Origin: Trachelipus rathkii
Lineage: Eukaryota; Arthropoda; Malacostraca; Isopoda; Trachelipodidae
DNA: 10,000 nucleotides
Assembly: GCA_015478945.1 (NCBI GenBank)
Contig: JABUQX010014828.1
Location: 1-10,000, forward strand
Reading direction: 5' to 3'
Shown here one piece after another: positions 1 to 9,273 of this stretch; the first letter of the stretch is position 1, and the number at the start of each line of letters is the position of its first letter. The translations under genes were made by a program, and so were the position numbers. Below the pieces are notes generated by a model. The model worked only from the letters and a program-made list of their open reading frames with translations. It was not told where the DNA came from and searched no databases.

Positions 1-135
1 CCCCTCAAAGTAACCTCCCACCTGACACCGGCCCCACCACCACCACACCCACCACCCCACCTGCACCACCAACAATAACAATAATAGCAACAATCCCACC
101 ATCCCACCACACCACCAATCACCCACATCACCACA
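1..135. repeat. CA/CCA-rich low-complexity tract
   Basis: The + strand is dominated by CCA, CAC and CACC triplets with almost no G, passing through a short AACAATAAT patch near 70-90. This is imperfect simple sequence, not a uniform array. One frame would read poly-Pro/His/Thr, but nothing suggests coding. The left end is cut by the window. Confidence 0.7.
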
Positions 136-147
136 CAATTTAACAAT

Positions 148-212
148 GAATTTAATGTAATTTAACAATTTCTAATGTAATGTAATGTAATTTAATGTAA
201 TGTAATTTAATC
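148..212. repeat. Degenerate TGTAA/TTTAA pentanucleotide repeat
   Basis: Repeated TAATG/TGTAA five-base units alternate with the one-step variant TTTAA (for example around 174-210), giving a 5 bp period over about 65 bases. A few decayed units (TGTAC, TGCAA) continue to about 235. It is distinct from the TAA trinucleotide arrays elsewhere in the window. Confidence 0.7.
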
Positions 213-396
213 GTAATCAATGTACTGCAATGCAAAGCTCTTGGAATCGAAACTTTATTATAGGAAATCGTGGAAGTGATCTGCGGATCAATGCATGTCT
301 CATTTCTCCTGGCATGGCATTCCCTTGGCTTCTTGGCCTGACCACCTTTAATTAATGTTTCCTTTTAAATTAGATTCCTTTTAATACTAATTTCGA
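213..396. other. Unique AT-rich spacer
   Basis: Complex sequence without internal repetition. Positions 236-350 have near-balanced base composition, unlike the flanks. I see no open frame, RNA gene or transposon end in it. Confidence 0.5.
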
Positions 397-466
397 ATAA
401 CAATAATACACAATACAATAACAATAATAATTATAGTAGTAGCAAAAACAATAATAATAATAATAC

Positions 467-501
<35 letters not shown>

Positions 502-507
502 ACTAGC

Positions 508-539
<32 letters not shown>

Positions 540-549
540 TAATAATAGG
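397..549. repeat. Imperfect (TAA)n array
   Basis: AAT/TAA trinucleotides with interruptions (ACAAT, TAGTAGTAG, an ACTAG-containing break near 501-506, and AATATAAT slips near 537). The polarity is TAA on the + strand. On the minus strand it reads poly-Leu/Ile/Tyr depending on frame, which is a microsatellite translation and not a protein. Confidence 0.9.
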
Positions 550-704
550 CAAGGGAGTGTCCACCAAAAAAAGATACCCTTTCGCAACCTAAAGCCAAAA
601 AATAACAGGTTTGGGACGCTCAAAAACGGCACTTCAATCGTTCCCCAATTGAAATAATTCCATGATTACCTTGACGCCTTTATCACACCATTTAGAGCTT
701 CACG
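550..704. other. Unique spacer
   Basis: Non-repetitive sequence between the TAA array and a short (TA)n run. It contains TTTGGGACGCTC at 610-621, which resembles a segment at 1607-1620 (see findings). No gene or RNA is recognised. Confidence 0.4.
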
Positions 705-733
705 CATATATATATATATATATATATATATAG
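705..733. repeat. Short (TA)n microsatellite
   Basis: About 13 uninterrupted AT dinucleotides. It lies about 50 bp beyond the 3' side of the minus-strand SINE copy at 785-903, so it could be the A/T-rich tail region of that element. The link is inferred from position only. Confidence 0.85.
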
Positions 734-784
734 AGTTGCTACAAGGCTACAGTATATATATTATATATTAGTTACATATACATG

Positions 785-903
785 TCGCACCTTACGGGCA
801 TAGCCCCATTCTAGGAGGAGAACCAATGTAGGTAATTGTTACCCAGATCCGACCGGGGATCTAACCCGGACCCCAAGCCTCACGACTTTACAGCGGTGAG
901 CCA
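785..903 (-). mobile_element. tRNA-derived SINE-like element, copy 1
   Basis: On the minus strand this has the layout of a tRNA-derived SINE head. An A-box-like TGGCTCACCGCTG (complement of 891-903) is followed after a tRNA-like interval by a B-box-like GGTTAGATCCC (complement of 856-866) within GTCCGGGTTAGATCCC. Downstream is a non-tRNA body with a GGGC-ATA-GCCC mini-hairpin (796-806). The body aligns base for base, with scattered substitutions, to the copy at 7846-7980. Shared blocks include TCGCAC, the GGGCnnnGCCC hairpin, ATTCTA, GAGAACC/GGGAAC, TAGGTA and AACCCGGACCC. The A box is degraded, so this is probably an old, silent copy. Both tRNA promoter boxes and a sister copy support a Pol III-transcribed retroposon family. 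The family name is not known to me; cephalopod SINEs are a likely match. The exact 5' and 3' ends are uncertain. Confidence 0.75.
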
Positions 904-1005
904 ATCAAAACATACAACTACGTTAATTATTGAGGATGACTATTATGAGCTTTAATCGAGTTCGTGACGCTATTGACTCGAATTAGCAGACTGCGTTAAG
1001 GTGGC
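904..1005. other. Spacer between SINE copy and minisatellite
   Basis: Unique sequence with a short imperfect dyad, TCGAGT near 956-961 facing ACTCGA near 976-981. It has no recognised gene. Base composition rises sharply in GC at about 991 as the minisatellite begins. Confidence 0.4.
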
Positions 1006-1515
1006 GAGGCCGCAGGTGCAGGTGTCTGCTTTCTGCCGTAGTGCAGGTACGTCTGCGGTAGGCCGCAGGGCAGGTACGTTCGCTCGGAGAGGCCGATGCG
1101 TAGGCATGTTCATGGATCTGCATAAAGTATAAGTACCGTTCTGCTCGGTGGTACCACCAGGCGCAGGCACGTCCGTCTTTGAGGCCGCGCGTAGGCAATT
1201 TCATCCGTTCTGAGATAGATCCGCGGCGGTGCGTAATGTCTGTTTTGGTGAAATGCCGCAGGTGCAGGCGCAATTGCCCTGTTCTGAGACGCAAGTGGTG
1301 GGCACGTCTGCCTCGATGAGGGCCGTGGCGTAGGTACTGTCTGAGAGCATTGAAGTAAGTGTAGGGTATTGTCTGTCTCGGAGACTCCGCGGCGGCAGGG
1401 TAATGTCTTCTGCTTAGTAAGCACGTAGATACAGGCAACTCACTGGAGAGGCCGCAGACGCAAGGCGATCTGCTCTTGTGGGAGGCTCGCAGGGTCCAGG
1501 TACTGCTCCGTTCCC
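1006..1515. repeat. GC-rich diverged minisatellite, about 33 bp period
   Basis: About 16 strongly diverged tandem units. The core approximates GGCCGCAGGYGCAGGTAC followed by a GTCTGCTCTGA-like half. GGCCG-type unit starts can be placed near 1008, 1035, 1061, 1091, 1122, 1153, 1183, 1219, 1254, 1288, 1321, 1352, 1386, 1418, 1450 and 1483. The first three units are shorter (26-30 bp) and the rest average about 33 bp. Recurrent submotifs are GCAGGTAC, GTAGGCA, GTCTGCT and CTGAGA. The tract is GC-rich and CpG-rich inside an AT-rich region. Overlapping minus-strand open frames (up to 187 codons) cover it, but they are best explained by the lack of AT-rich stop codons. They read Arg/His/Pro/Cys-rich nonsense without a regular repeat, so I do not call a gene. 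Confidence 0.7.
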
Positions 1516-1838
1516 TCCCTCCTGGAGTTGGGGTAAAGAAAACCAAACTTCAAACTACCCCTGCTGGAAGTGGATGTCAACAATATGAGGAAGCGGAGAT
1601 CAAAATTTTAGGACGCTTTACAAAATGGCTATTTTTTTTAGGAAAACAAATAAAGATCATTCATTTTTGGACCCTGACGGACCTTTGGACCTCTTCATTA
1701 GAAGTGTTTCTAAAATTAATGGATGGGGCTTTACAAACATTTTGAGGGGAACATCGCTGGAAAGATGCAACTGCCCTGAAGATTTGAATTTAAGTACCGT
1801 AATTTTAACAGCCCTTTGGTTCCTTAAATTATTGAAAC
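1516..1838. other. Unique region with two overlapping short open frames, unrecognised
   Basis: Complex sequence between the minisatellite and a TA/CA array. One + frame, open from an ATG at 1625, gives a fairly protein-like stretch (HSFLDPDGPLDLFIRSVSKI and onward) before running into the TA array. A second frame is open across 1476-1745. Neither matches a family I recognise. The GGACC motif repeats three times within 1668-1693. A decayed transposon fragment or chance are equally possible. Confidence 0.25.
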
Positions 1839-1884
<46 letters not shown>

Positions 1885-1905
1885 ACACACACACACACAT
1901 ATATC
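1839..1905. repeat. Compound (TA)n-(CA)n microsatellite
   Basis: About 21 TA units (1839-1881) pass directly into about 9 CA units (1882-1899), followed by a short ATATAT remnant. Any open frame across it is an array translation. Confidence 0.95.
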
Positions 1906-3180
1906 ATGAAAGATTCTCGAAGGAAATTTAAAGCACAGAAAGAATTATTTATCCTACTTTTGTCAGACATTTCTATTGTTGTAATAAGAATTACCATTAA
2001 CCATTTAATAATAATAGATATTACAAATACTTGTTATCTGTATTTTAACATTAATAGTTAATGGAATATTAATTCATTTTTATTTCATTTTGAAATTTAT
2101 TAATAAATTTATGTTTCATTTCAGTAGCAATGTTCTGCTTAAACAATGCTCATACGCATTTAAAATATATACCATTTAATAACAAATTATTGCAAAAAGA
2201 CTAAGTGGAAGCTTCAAGGAGCTGATCATTCCAAATATAGATTCGATCTTGGTATTTTAAAATAATCGCCGGATTAAAGCCAAGCAGCCTGACGATCCCA
2301 GCCCCTATTTTGAATACCAACGTAACTATCACGTATAGTCCTAAGTTGGAATATGTCTGCCTGAGATCCTTATTCCTAAGTATGCTTATCTTTGATATAA
2401 GAAAAAGCATTCTATTTCAGTAATTAGGAGTTTTTAATTTTGAAATGGTTTTGCTTACAGGAGATTTTGTTGGAGTGCAACCTATTGTACATGTAAGAAA
2501 AGATTGATAGGCAGGGGTGGTTTGGGTATCATATACATTTTGACCAAGCCAAATTGGTGAGGTTTTAATTACAGTAGTTATTAACGTTAAACTGCATGTT
2601 GACTATAAACGTTACAAAGCCTGTACTGCGGTTAGCAATGCACACAGAAGGTGTTATTTTGGTACAGTATGTGTTATTGACAGTTCTAATGGGTAAAGAT
2701 TACAGATAGCATAATATGCTATTTGACCATTGGGTTGACCGTATCAGTCCTTTTGACAACCCAAGTAGTATTTCCCTTCTTTACCGTCTCTATATTTCTA
2801 ATGTCTTTTGTTTTTAAAATAATTTTAGCCTCTTTATGCTAAAATTCATTTGTATATAGTTCCCTATGTATTGAAAAGAGAAAAGATATAAATTAAATGT
2901 TTTATTCATAGCGTACCCAATGAAATTACCGTTTGCATACCTCGAAACACGTTGTTTCGCGGAAACATACTTGTAATCAAACAAGCTGGGACAATGCTTG
3001 ACCTTTTTAAACGCATATACCTGTGTCTTTAATTGTCATGTCTCTTATGGGAAATCGTATAATAGTTGGATAAATAAATCTCACAAAAAGTTGGTTACTA
3101 TGGAAAGCGTCAATTGACAAAGAAAATTTTGCTTTATGATCATTGTTCATCTCAAATGTTTTTGGGCAATTGTAGAAATT
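1906..3180. other. Unique AT-rich stretch without recognised genes
   Basis: Complex, non-tandem sequence. A 69-codon minus-strand open frame (2201-2410) has ordinary-looking composition but no family signature. Several short perfect dyads are visible: ATAGCAT-AAT-ATGCTAT at 2706-2722, TTGGGTTG/CAACCCAA at 2730-2737 and 2757-2764, and a hairpin cluster at 2943-2985. I see no tRNA, SINE boxes or long terminal repeats. Confidence 0.45.
2943..2985. other. Cluster of overlapping short hairpins
   Basis: CGAAACA-CGT-TGTTTCG (2943-2959) is a perfect 7 bp stem with a 3 base loop. Its right arm TGTTTC (2953-2958) can instead pair with GAAACA at 2962-2967 across GCG. A third stem, CTTGT/ACAAG, follows at 2970-2985. 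The first two stems are mutually exclusive. Function is unknown. It could be part of a decayed transposon end or a chance cluster. Confidence 0.4.
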
Positions 3181-4277
3181 CTGAAAAAATTTGTTTAAAA
3201 CATTTTTTTTTTCTTTATTGAATCCAGTGTAGAATAATTTCTCGCGTCACCTCCTTTATCTAATAATTCCATCATTCCTGCATGTGGAATGCAATGTCAA
3301 CACCACTTCAGTCAAGCTTTCCCTATTAAGTCCTTGTCAACTGGCCTGCCCTCTGTATAATTTCTGAGCCAATCTTTTCTGGCAGTTTGTGCTCTTTCCC
3401 CACTCCCTAAAGCATCCCCCCCTTTACTACTAATTTTTATAAAACCTGGATCATACTAGGAGCTATTCTTAACTTTCAGCAATTTGTTTTACGCTGTCAA
3501 CCTTTTCCTCTCCTACGTTCCTCTGATCACAGTCCTTCCTATCTTTATATTTTTCTATCTTTTTAAATCTTAAGTTGGAACTTACTCCGTCTGTCTTCGA
3601 TGAGGAAAGGTTTTGCCATTATGGAATTATTGCCAGAAGATCCTTCGAGATCGAAAGAGTAAACTACTACTGAAGTAGCCTCTGTGTATTGGAGTATTTT
3701 CCGTATGGAATTAGCGTCACATAGGTTCGGTTCCATTTATCAACAGTACTTTTGAAAGAGTTGTTGAGTCTGGGACTTTTTCTCTTACTAATTTTACATT
3801 CTCAATGATTCTCTGGAATATCTTTCTCCTCGACGAACTTTTGTATCACAATTACAGTTTTGCACATCTCATTCTTGGATGAGGACTCGTAGATCTCATT
3901 TTTCCATCATCTTCTCTCTCATGTCTCTGAACCAAGATTTAATCGCTAGTCGCGATCTTGACTCCTGGCAATGCCTGCTGGCTCCATCCCACCCCCGCTT
4001 TTGTCTCTCCCTCTGACTTAACAAGCTTTCAAGCTCCGTGTTTCTGAATCTAGGCGGCAATAAATTTTGGATAATATATTCTTTTTTCCCCATCTGTGGG
4101 GAAGGGGGGAGGTAGACACGTGGACCTTTGGCCCTTGGATACCAAATTTCAGACACCGCGATGAGGAGAGGATATTTTAATTGATTTTTGAGCTGAATAC
4201 GGGTTGTTCTAATGTAAAACCTTGAACTTACTGAGAAATAGCCCTATACATCACTGTTGAGATTCAAATTATTCCAA
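3181..4277. other. Unique stretch, partly pyrimidine-rich on + strand
   Basis: Non-repetitive, with C/T-rich patches on the + strand (about 3230-3600 and 3780-4100). An 86-codon minus-strand open frame (3896-4156) is rich in charged residues (R, K, E). Its upstream part includes a CCCTTCCCCACAG acceptor-like string on the minus strand. No domain is recognised and coding is unproven. No RNA genes or mobile-element ends are visible. Confidence 0.4.
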
Positions 4278-4311
4278 GTGTGTGTTTGTGAATGTGTGTG
4301 TTGTATGTGTG
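4278..4311. repeat. Decayed (GT)n microsatellite
   Basis: GTGTGTGTTTGTGAATGTGTGTG-type sequence is an interrupted GT dinucleotide tract of about 34 bases. Confidence 0.75.
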
Positions 4312-4450
4312 ATGACCAAAGAGGGTCAAGGTAAGAAAGCGAATGACTGTCAAAAGTGGAACCTCTTCAACATCACTTTCTAATTCATAGTTCAGTCATC
4401 ATCATTAATAACCATGATTTTACTAATAAAAATTTATAATGACAATAATT

Positions 4451-4628
4451 CTATTACTATTATTATTATTATTATTATTTATTTACATTATTATTTCATT
4501 ATTACTATTTGGCTCAGCTGTAGTAGTGCATATCACAATATTAATCATCTACTGCATCATTATTATTTATTTTACTATTATTTTTGATATTTATTATTAT
4601 TTATTATTTTATTATTATTATTATTACA
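4451..4628. repeat. Imperfect (TTA)n tracts
   Basis: TTA/ATT trinucleotides on the + strand (4451-4510 and 4556-4628) are separated by a short complex segment. One + frame reads Ile/Leu/Tyr-rich for about 80 codons. This follows from the triplet repeat and the lack of stops in that phase, so it is not called as a gene. Confidence 0.85.
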
Positions 4629-4836
4629 TATTTGTTACACTCATCATTTTCCTTACTGTTAACTCTTTTTACTCTTTTTAATCTTTATAATGTAAAAAAT
4701 TCTGTGGGTCATATCGTAATGCTCACCCAGAAGCCCTTCCCTTTAATCCTTGGTCGAAAATTTTCTTAATTTTTATTCTTAGCTTGATTAAAATGATCCA
4801 AAGATGGATATTTTGAACCTCGTGGAATTAATGGAT
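4629..4836. other. Unique AT-rich spacer
   Basis: Complex AT-rich sequence between TTA tracts with no recognised element. The open frame through it starts in the TTA repeat. Confidence 0.35.
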
Positions 4837-4982
4837 TATTTTATTTGATTATTATTTTATTTCATTTACTACTTTACTACTACCTTATCATTATTTCATT
4901 TATTTATTTATTATTTATTTTATTATTATTTATTATTTTATTTATTATTTATTATTTATTTATTTATTATTTTATTCTTTTA
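4837..4982. repeat. Mixed TTTA/TTA simple sequence
   Basis: TTTA and TTA units alternate irregularly (TTATTTA, TTATTTTA), with a small ACTACTTTACTACTACC patch near 4868-4883. It keeps the same T-rich + strand polarity as the arrays that follow. Confidence 0.85.
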
Positions 4983-5080
4983 GGATCCGACTGTTGATTT
5001 TTTAGTGCAAGGTTTAAACCAATGAATAGTTTTATTAGAGTTTGGTGATTTATTTTATTCTCTCGTGATTAAATCGTTAT
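4983..5080. other. Unique spacer
   Basis: About 100 bases of non-repetitive sequence between TTA arrays. Nothing is recognised in it. Confidence 0.3.
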
Positions 5081-5084
5081 TTTA

Positions 5085-5136
<52 letters not shown>

Positions 5137-5186
5137 TATTATTTTTATTTTAATATTATTACGATAAATTAGTATTATTATAATTC

Positions 5187-5218
<32 letters not shown>

Positions 5219-5219
5219 G
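5081..5219. repeat. (TTA)n arrays
   Basis: Nearly pure ATT/TTA at about 5084-5137 and 5186-5218, separated by a degenerate ATTTTTATTTTAATATT segment. Confidence 0.95.
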
Positions 5220-5250
5220 TAAATTACACATTAATATTTATACTCGCAAA

Positions 5251-5388
5251 ATGGAAAGTAGAAGTGCAATCTTTTTTCTTACAATTTTGAGTTTATTCAG
5301 TGCTGGGTTTCTTATGATTATACTGTGTCATTTTAAGCACGGTGATTCATATTGTGAATTCATTGACCATTTTTTTGATGACTTATGA
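5251..5388 (+). CDS. Possible 45-residue small membrane or secreted protein (speculative)
   Basis: Between two TTA arrays, an ATG with a strong eukaryotic start context (A at -3, G at +4) opens a 45-codon frame ending in TGA. The product begins MESRSAIFFLTILSLF and is hydrophobic through about residue 26 (ending near IILC). A short polar, acidic tail with Cys, His and Asp follows. This resembles a signal peptide or a single membrane segment with a short luminal or extracellular tail. The frame is also open upstream through the TAT array (poly-Tyr) back to a stop at 5170-5172, so the ATG is not forced by an upstream stop nearby. No splice signals, polyadenylation context or family match can be shown. 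A chance frame in AT-rich DNA is the more likely explanation, since T-rich codons make hydrophobic residues by default. Confidence 0.12.
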   Translation: MESRSAIFFLTILSLFSAGFLMIILCHFKHGDSYCEFIDHFFDDL

Positions 5389-5453
5389 TAATATTATTAT
5401 TATTATTTATTATTATTATAATTGACATGATATTATTATTATTACATTATTAC

Positions 5454-5499
<46 letters not shown>

Positions 5500-5500
5500 G
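5389..5500. repeat. (TTA)n arrays with interruption
   Basis: ATT/TTA runs at about 5389-5420, 5431-5443 and 5455-5499, interrupted by ATTGACATGATA and similar short segments. They have the same polarity as the upstream arrays. Confidence 0.95.
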
Positions 5501-5580
5501 GTTGTCGACTTTCCATCTTTAATTACAATTTTCTAATTATTTAAATATCTCTTTTAGAAAATTATGTAACTGCTCTTTTA
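5501..5580. other. Short unique spacer
   Basis: AT-rich complex sequence of about 80 bases leading into the inverted trinucleotide repeat. No feature is recognised. Confidence 0.3.
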
Positions 5581-5583
5581 TTA

Positions 5584-5585
<2 letters not shown>

Positions 5586-5656
<71 letters not shown>

Positions 5657-5701
5657 TTTCATAATAATAATAATAATATAATAATAATAATAATAATAAT
5701 A

Positions 5702-5749
<48 letters not shown>
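5586..5749. repeat. Head-to-head (ATT)n/(AAT)n inverted repeat
   Basis: A pure (ATT)n run (5586-5656) meets (ATA/AAT)n (5661-5749) across the short centre TTTTC. The left arm is the reverse complement of the right arm, apart from two AATATAAT slips near 5677 and 5702. The arms are about 70-85 bp. This is a potential long cruciform or foldback. Confidence 0.9.
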
Positions 5750-5750
<1 letters not shown>

Positions 5751-5783
5751 TATTTAGCCCATTTACGAAATTTTTACAAATGT

Positions 5784-6014
<231 letters not shown>

Positions 6015-6021
6015 CACCACT

Positions 6022-6082
6022 TGTTACTGCTGCTACTACTACTACTACCACTACTCATTTAACTACCACCACTACTACTATA
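6022..6082. repeat. Degenerate (ACT)n/(CCA)n tract
   Basis: TGCTGCTACTACTACTACTACC and ACCACCACTACTACT-type triplets directly follow the TAA array. This looks like a diverged end of the same trinucleotide tract. A similar TGC to ACT to AAT order is seen at 8147-8233. Confidence 0.8.
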
Positions 6083-6460
6083 ATTTAATTAATAGTTTGG
6101 GAAATTTTCATTTTCCAATAAATTCTATTGATAATTTTTTTTCCTTCTGATTTACCCGCGCAATTATGCATAACAAAAATAGCGCGCGAACATCTCTCTA
6201 CGCATTTTACTTACACACATACATATAAACATACATACTTACACCACATAGGTTTTACTATTCAGTATTCATATTTCTAAAAAAAATTTTGTTAGCTTTT
6301 AAATTCGCCCAACTATATTTATTTATTTTTTTTATTAGTATTTTTTTTTTTTTTTGTTAAAACAACTTTCAATTTCTTTGACCACTCTCGATTTTATTTT
6401 TTAATTTTTTATTTACGTATTTCGCCCACTCCCTTCCACATTTATAAATTGATTTTCCTT
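6083..6460. other. Spacer with homopolymer T and small CpG patch
   Basis: Mostly AT-rich, with a GCGCGCG-containing patch near 6155-6190, an ACAT-like tract near 6213-6240 and a poly-T run at about 6341-6355. No gene is seen. Confidence 0.45.
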
Positions 6461-6519
6461 TTTATAATAATAATGATAATAATAATAATAAATAAAATAA
6501 TATTAATATAAATAAATAA

Positions 6520-6622
<103 letters not shown>

Positions 6623-6637
6623 TAAATAAAATAATTT

Positions 6638-6736
6638 TAATATTAATACAAATAAATAAAATAACAATAATTATATTAATAATATAATAATGATAAATAA
6701 ATTTTATATAAAATTAAAACTTCAATAATAATTTAA

Positions 6737-6787
<51 letters not shown>

Positions 6788-6845
6788 TGAAAATAATAAT
6801 AAATAAAATAATAATAATAAATGAAATCATATTTATAATAACAAT
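6638..6845. repeat. Composite duplicated unit, copy A
   Basis: It runs from TATTAATACAAATAAATAAA through TTATATTAATAATATAAT, AAGTAATAAT, a shorter (TAA)n and AATATGAAAATAATAA to AATGAAATCATATTTATAATAA. It matches copy B at 6930-7210. A truncated relative of its left end (TATTAATATAAATAAATAAG) lies at 6501-6520. Confidence 0.75.
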
Positions 6846-6929
6846 AAGAACGAAAATATTTACTTGATACTTTATATGAACATAATAATAAAAAATAATA
6901 ATAATAATAATAATTATAATAATAATAAT

Positions 6930-7210
<281 letters not shown>

Positions 7211-7237
7211 AATAAAATAAATAAAATAATAATAGAA

Positions 7238-7282
<45 letters not shown>

Positions 7283-7325
7283 TTAATAATAATAATAATA
7301 ATAATAATAAATGTAATAATAATAA

Positions 7326-7413
7326 AGAGCGATCGCGAGTAATTTAAACCAATTAGACCTTTATAAAACCTTTCACTAACACTGCTCGATTGAAACTGGC
7401 GTGCGTTCAGCCC

Positions 7414-7416
<3 letters not shown>
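7326..7416. other. Unique spacer
   Basis: About 90 bases of complex sequence, including a GAGCGATCGCGAG patch at about 7327-7339, between the TAA cluster and a (TA)n array. Nothing is recognised. Confidence 0.3.
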
Positions 7417-7503
<87 letters not shown>

Positions 7504-7520
7504 GATATATATATATATAT
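7417..7520. repeat. (TA)n microsatellite
   Basis: About 50 TA units with two small interruptions (TTTATA near 7495 and ATGATAT near 7502). Poly Ile-Tyr readings on both strands are artefacts. Confidence 0.97.
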
Positions 7521-7845
7521 GTTGGGGTGGGGATTAAATGCATTGAGGGCTTCGGAGGCCGGTACTTTATTTTCCCGTCCCCAATTTCGGTTCCGGATCA
7601 CCATTTTAAAATTATCCGACTCTTGATTACATCTTTAGTTTCGTTATTTTAAAAGTTCCAGATTCGACTCACTTTATGTTTTTTTTATTTTTATTTATTT
7701 ACCCAGCCCCGACTTGCTTGGATTTATTTAGCGAACGAAGAATAAGTGATAGGTAAATGGTCTTCCAGAGTGTGTGTGCGTGTGTTTCAATTGGTAACCA
7801 TTCCACAGAGCAACTAATTTACTTTGGGAAGTATTTTTCTTTAGT
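7521..7845. other. Unique spacer, partly similar to 9013-9100
   Basis: It begins with a G-rich segment after the TA array, then GGCCGG, TTTTC, TTTCGGT and TCACCAT in an order also found after the CT array at 9013-9100. It continues as AT-rich sequence with a T-rich run (7677-7700) and a short GTGTGTGCGTGTG tract at about 7771-7783. No gene is recognised. Confidence 0.35.
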
Positions 7846-7980
7846 TCGCACTTCATGGGCAGTGCCCTATTCTAAGAGGGGAACTACTCTAGGTAGTTTC
7901 TATCTAGAATCCAGACTAGGGATCGTAACCCGGACCCTTTGCCATGCAACTCTGCCGCTCTACCGTTCTCGCCACGGTGG
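7846..7980 (-). mobile_element. tRNA-derived SINE-like element, copy 2
   Basis: On the minus strand this has a good A box, TGGCGAGAACGG (complement of 7963-7974), followed by TAGAG as in a tRNA D-arm. A B-box-like GGTTACGATCC (complement of 7920-7930) lies within GTCCGGGTTACGATCCC. The acceptor and anticodon stems do not fold convincingly, so it is not a functional tRNA gene. The body past the B box matches copy 1 (785-903) through GGGC-AGT-GCCC (7857-7867) to TCGCAC (7846-7851). Its boxes are closer to consensus than those of copy 1. The sequence beyond 7846, toward lower coordinates, no longer aligns clearly, so the 3' tail is not defined. Pol III retroposition is inferred from the boxes. 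Confidence 0.8.
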
Positions 7981-8146
7981 TTTATGTATGCAATTCTAAT
8001 TTGGCTATCTGGAATGAAGGGAATGAGTGGAGTAATAATATTTTATTTAAAACTGTGAAATTTAGATTTAAAACTCAAAAACGTTTTCTCAATGGAGAGA
8101 ACCTACAACTTACCGTACATCTTTTTCCATATTCTCATTCTTAAAA
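7981..8146. other. Unique spacer
   Basis: AT-rich complex sequence between the SINE copy and a compound trinucleotide array. No feature is recognised. Confidence 0.35.
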
Positions 8147-8161
8147 TGCTGCTGCTGCTGA

Positions 8162-8233
<72 letters not shown>
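8147..8233. repeat. Compound (TGC)4-(ACT)10-(AAT)n trinucleotide array
   Basis: Three phases in order: TGC/GCT units (8148-8160), ACT units (8163-8193) and AAT units (8192-8233). Adjacent blocks differ by a single base per triplet. The minus strand would read poly-Ser then poly-Ile. Confidence 0.95.
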
Positions 8234-8235
<2 letters not shown>

Positions 8236-8273
8236 TAGTTCAATGTTATCTGTGGGATTTGGATTGGTGGAAT

Positions 8274-8300
8274 ATCTCTCTCTCTCTCTCTCATCTCTCT
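8274..8300. repeat. Short (CT)n tract left of the giant TA array
   Basis: About 12 CT units with one CA break (8292-8293). It has the same polarity as the long CT array on the other side of the TA block. Confidence 0.95.

Positions 8301-9273
<973 letters not shown>

Noticed and set aside
705..733. TATA-box promoters in the TA tracts
   Set aside because: TA dinucleotide runs contain TATA by definition, and no transcription start or downstream gene is evident.
1006..1515. CRISPR-like array because of the ~33 bp period
   Set aside because: There are no identical direct repeats alternating with unique spacers. Whole units diverge together, and the context is eukaryotic.
983..1546. 187-codon minus-strand open frame over the minisatellite
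   Set aside because: The GC-rich tract has few stop codons. The translation is Arg/His/Pro/Cys-rich with no periodic peptide or recognisable domain, and another overlapping minus frame (1110-1424) is also open.
2201..2410. 69-codon minus-strand open frame
   Set aside because: Composition is protein-like, but there is no recognised motif, no clear splice signals and no supporting context. This length is expected by chance in several places per 10 kb.
3896..4156. 86-codon minus-strand open frame with an acceptor-like CCCTTCCCCACAG inside it
   Set aside because: It is charged and low in hydrophobic core, with no known domain. One acceptor-like string is weak evidence.
4313..4328. TGACC-AAAGAG-GGTCA resembling an everted nuclear-receptor half-site pair
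   Set aside because: Five-base half-sites separated by six bases arise easily by chance, and there is no gene or promoter context.
7920..7974. Functional tRNA gene on the minus strand
   Set aside because: A-box and B-box matches are present, but the acceptor and anticodon stems do not form. The related copy at 785-903 shows it belongs to a SINE-like repeat.
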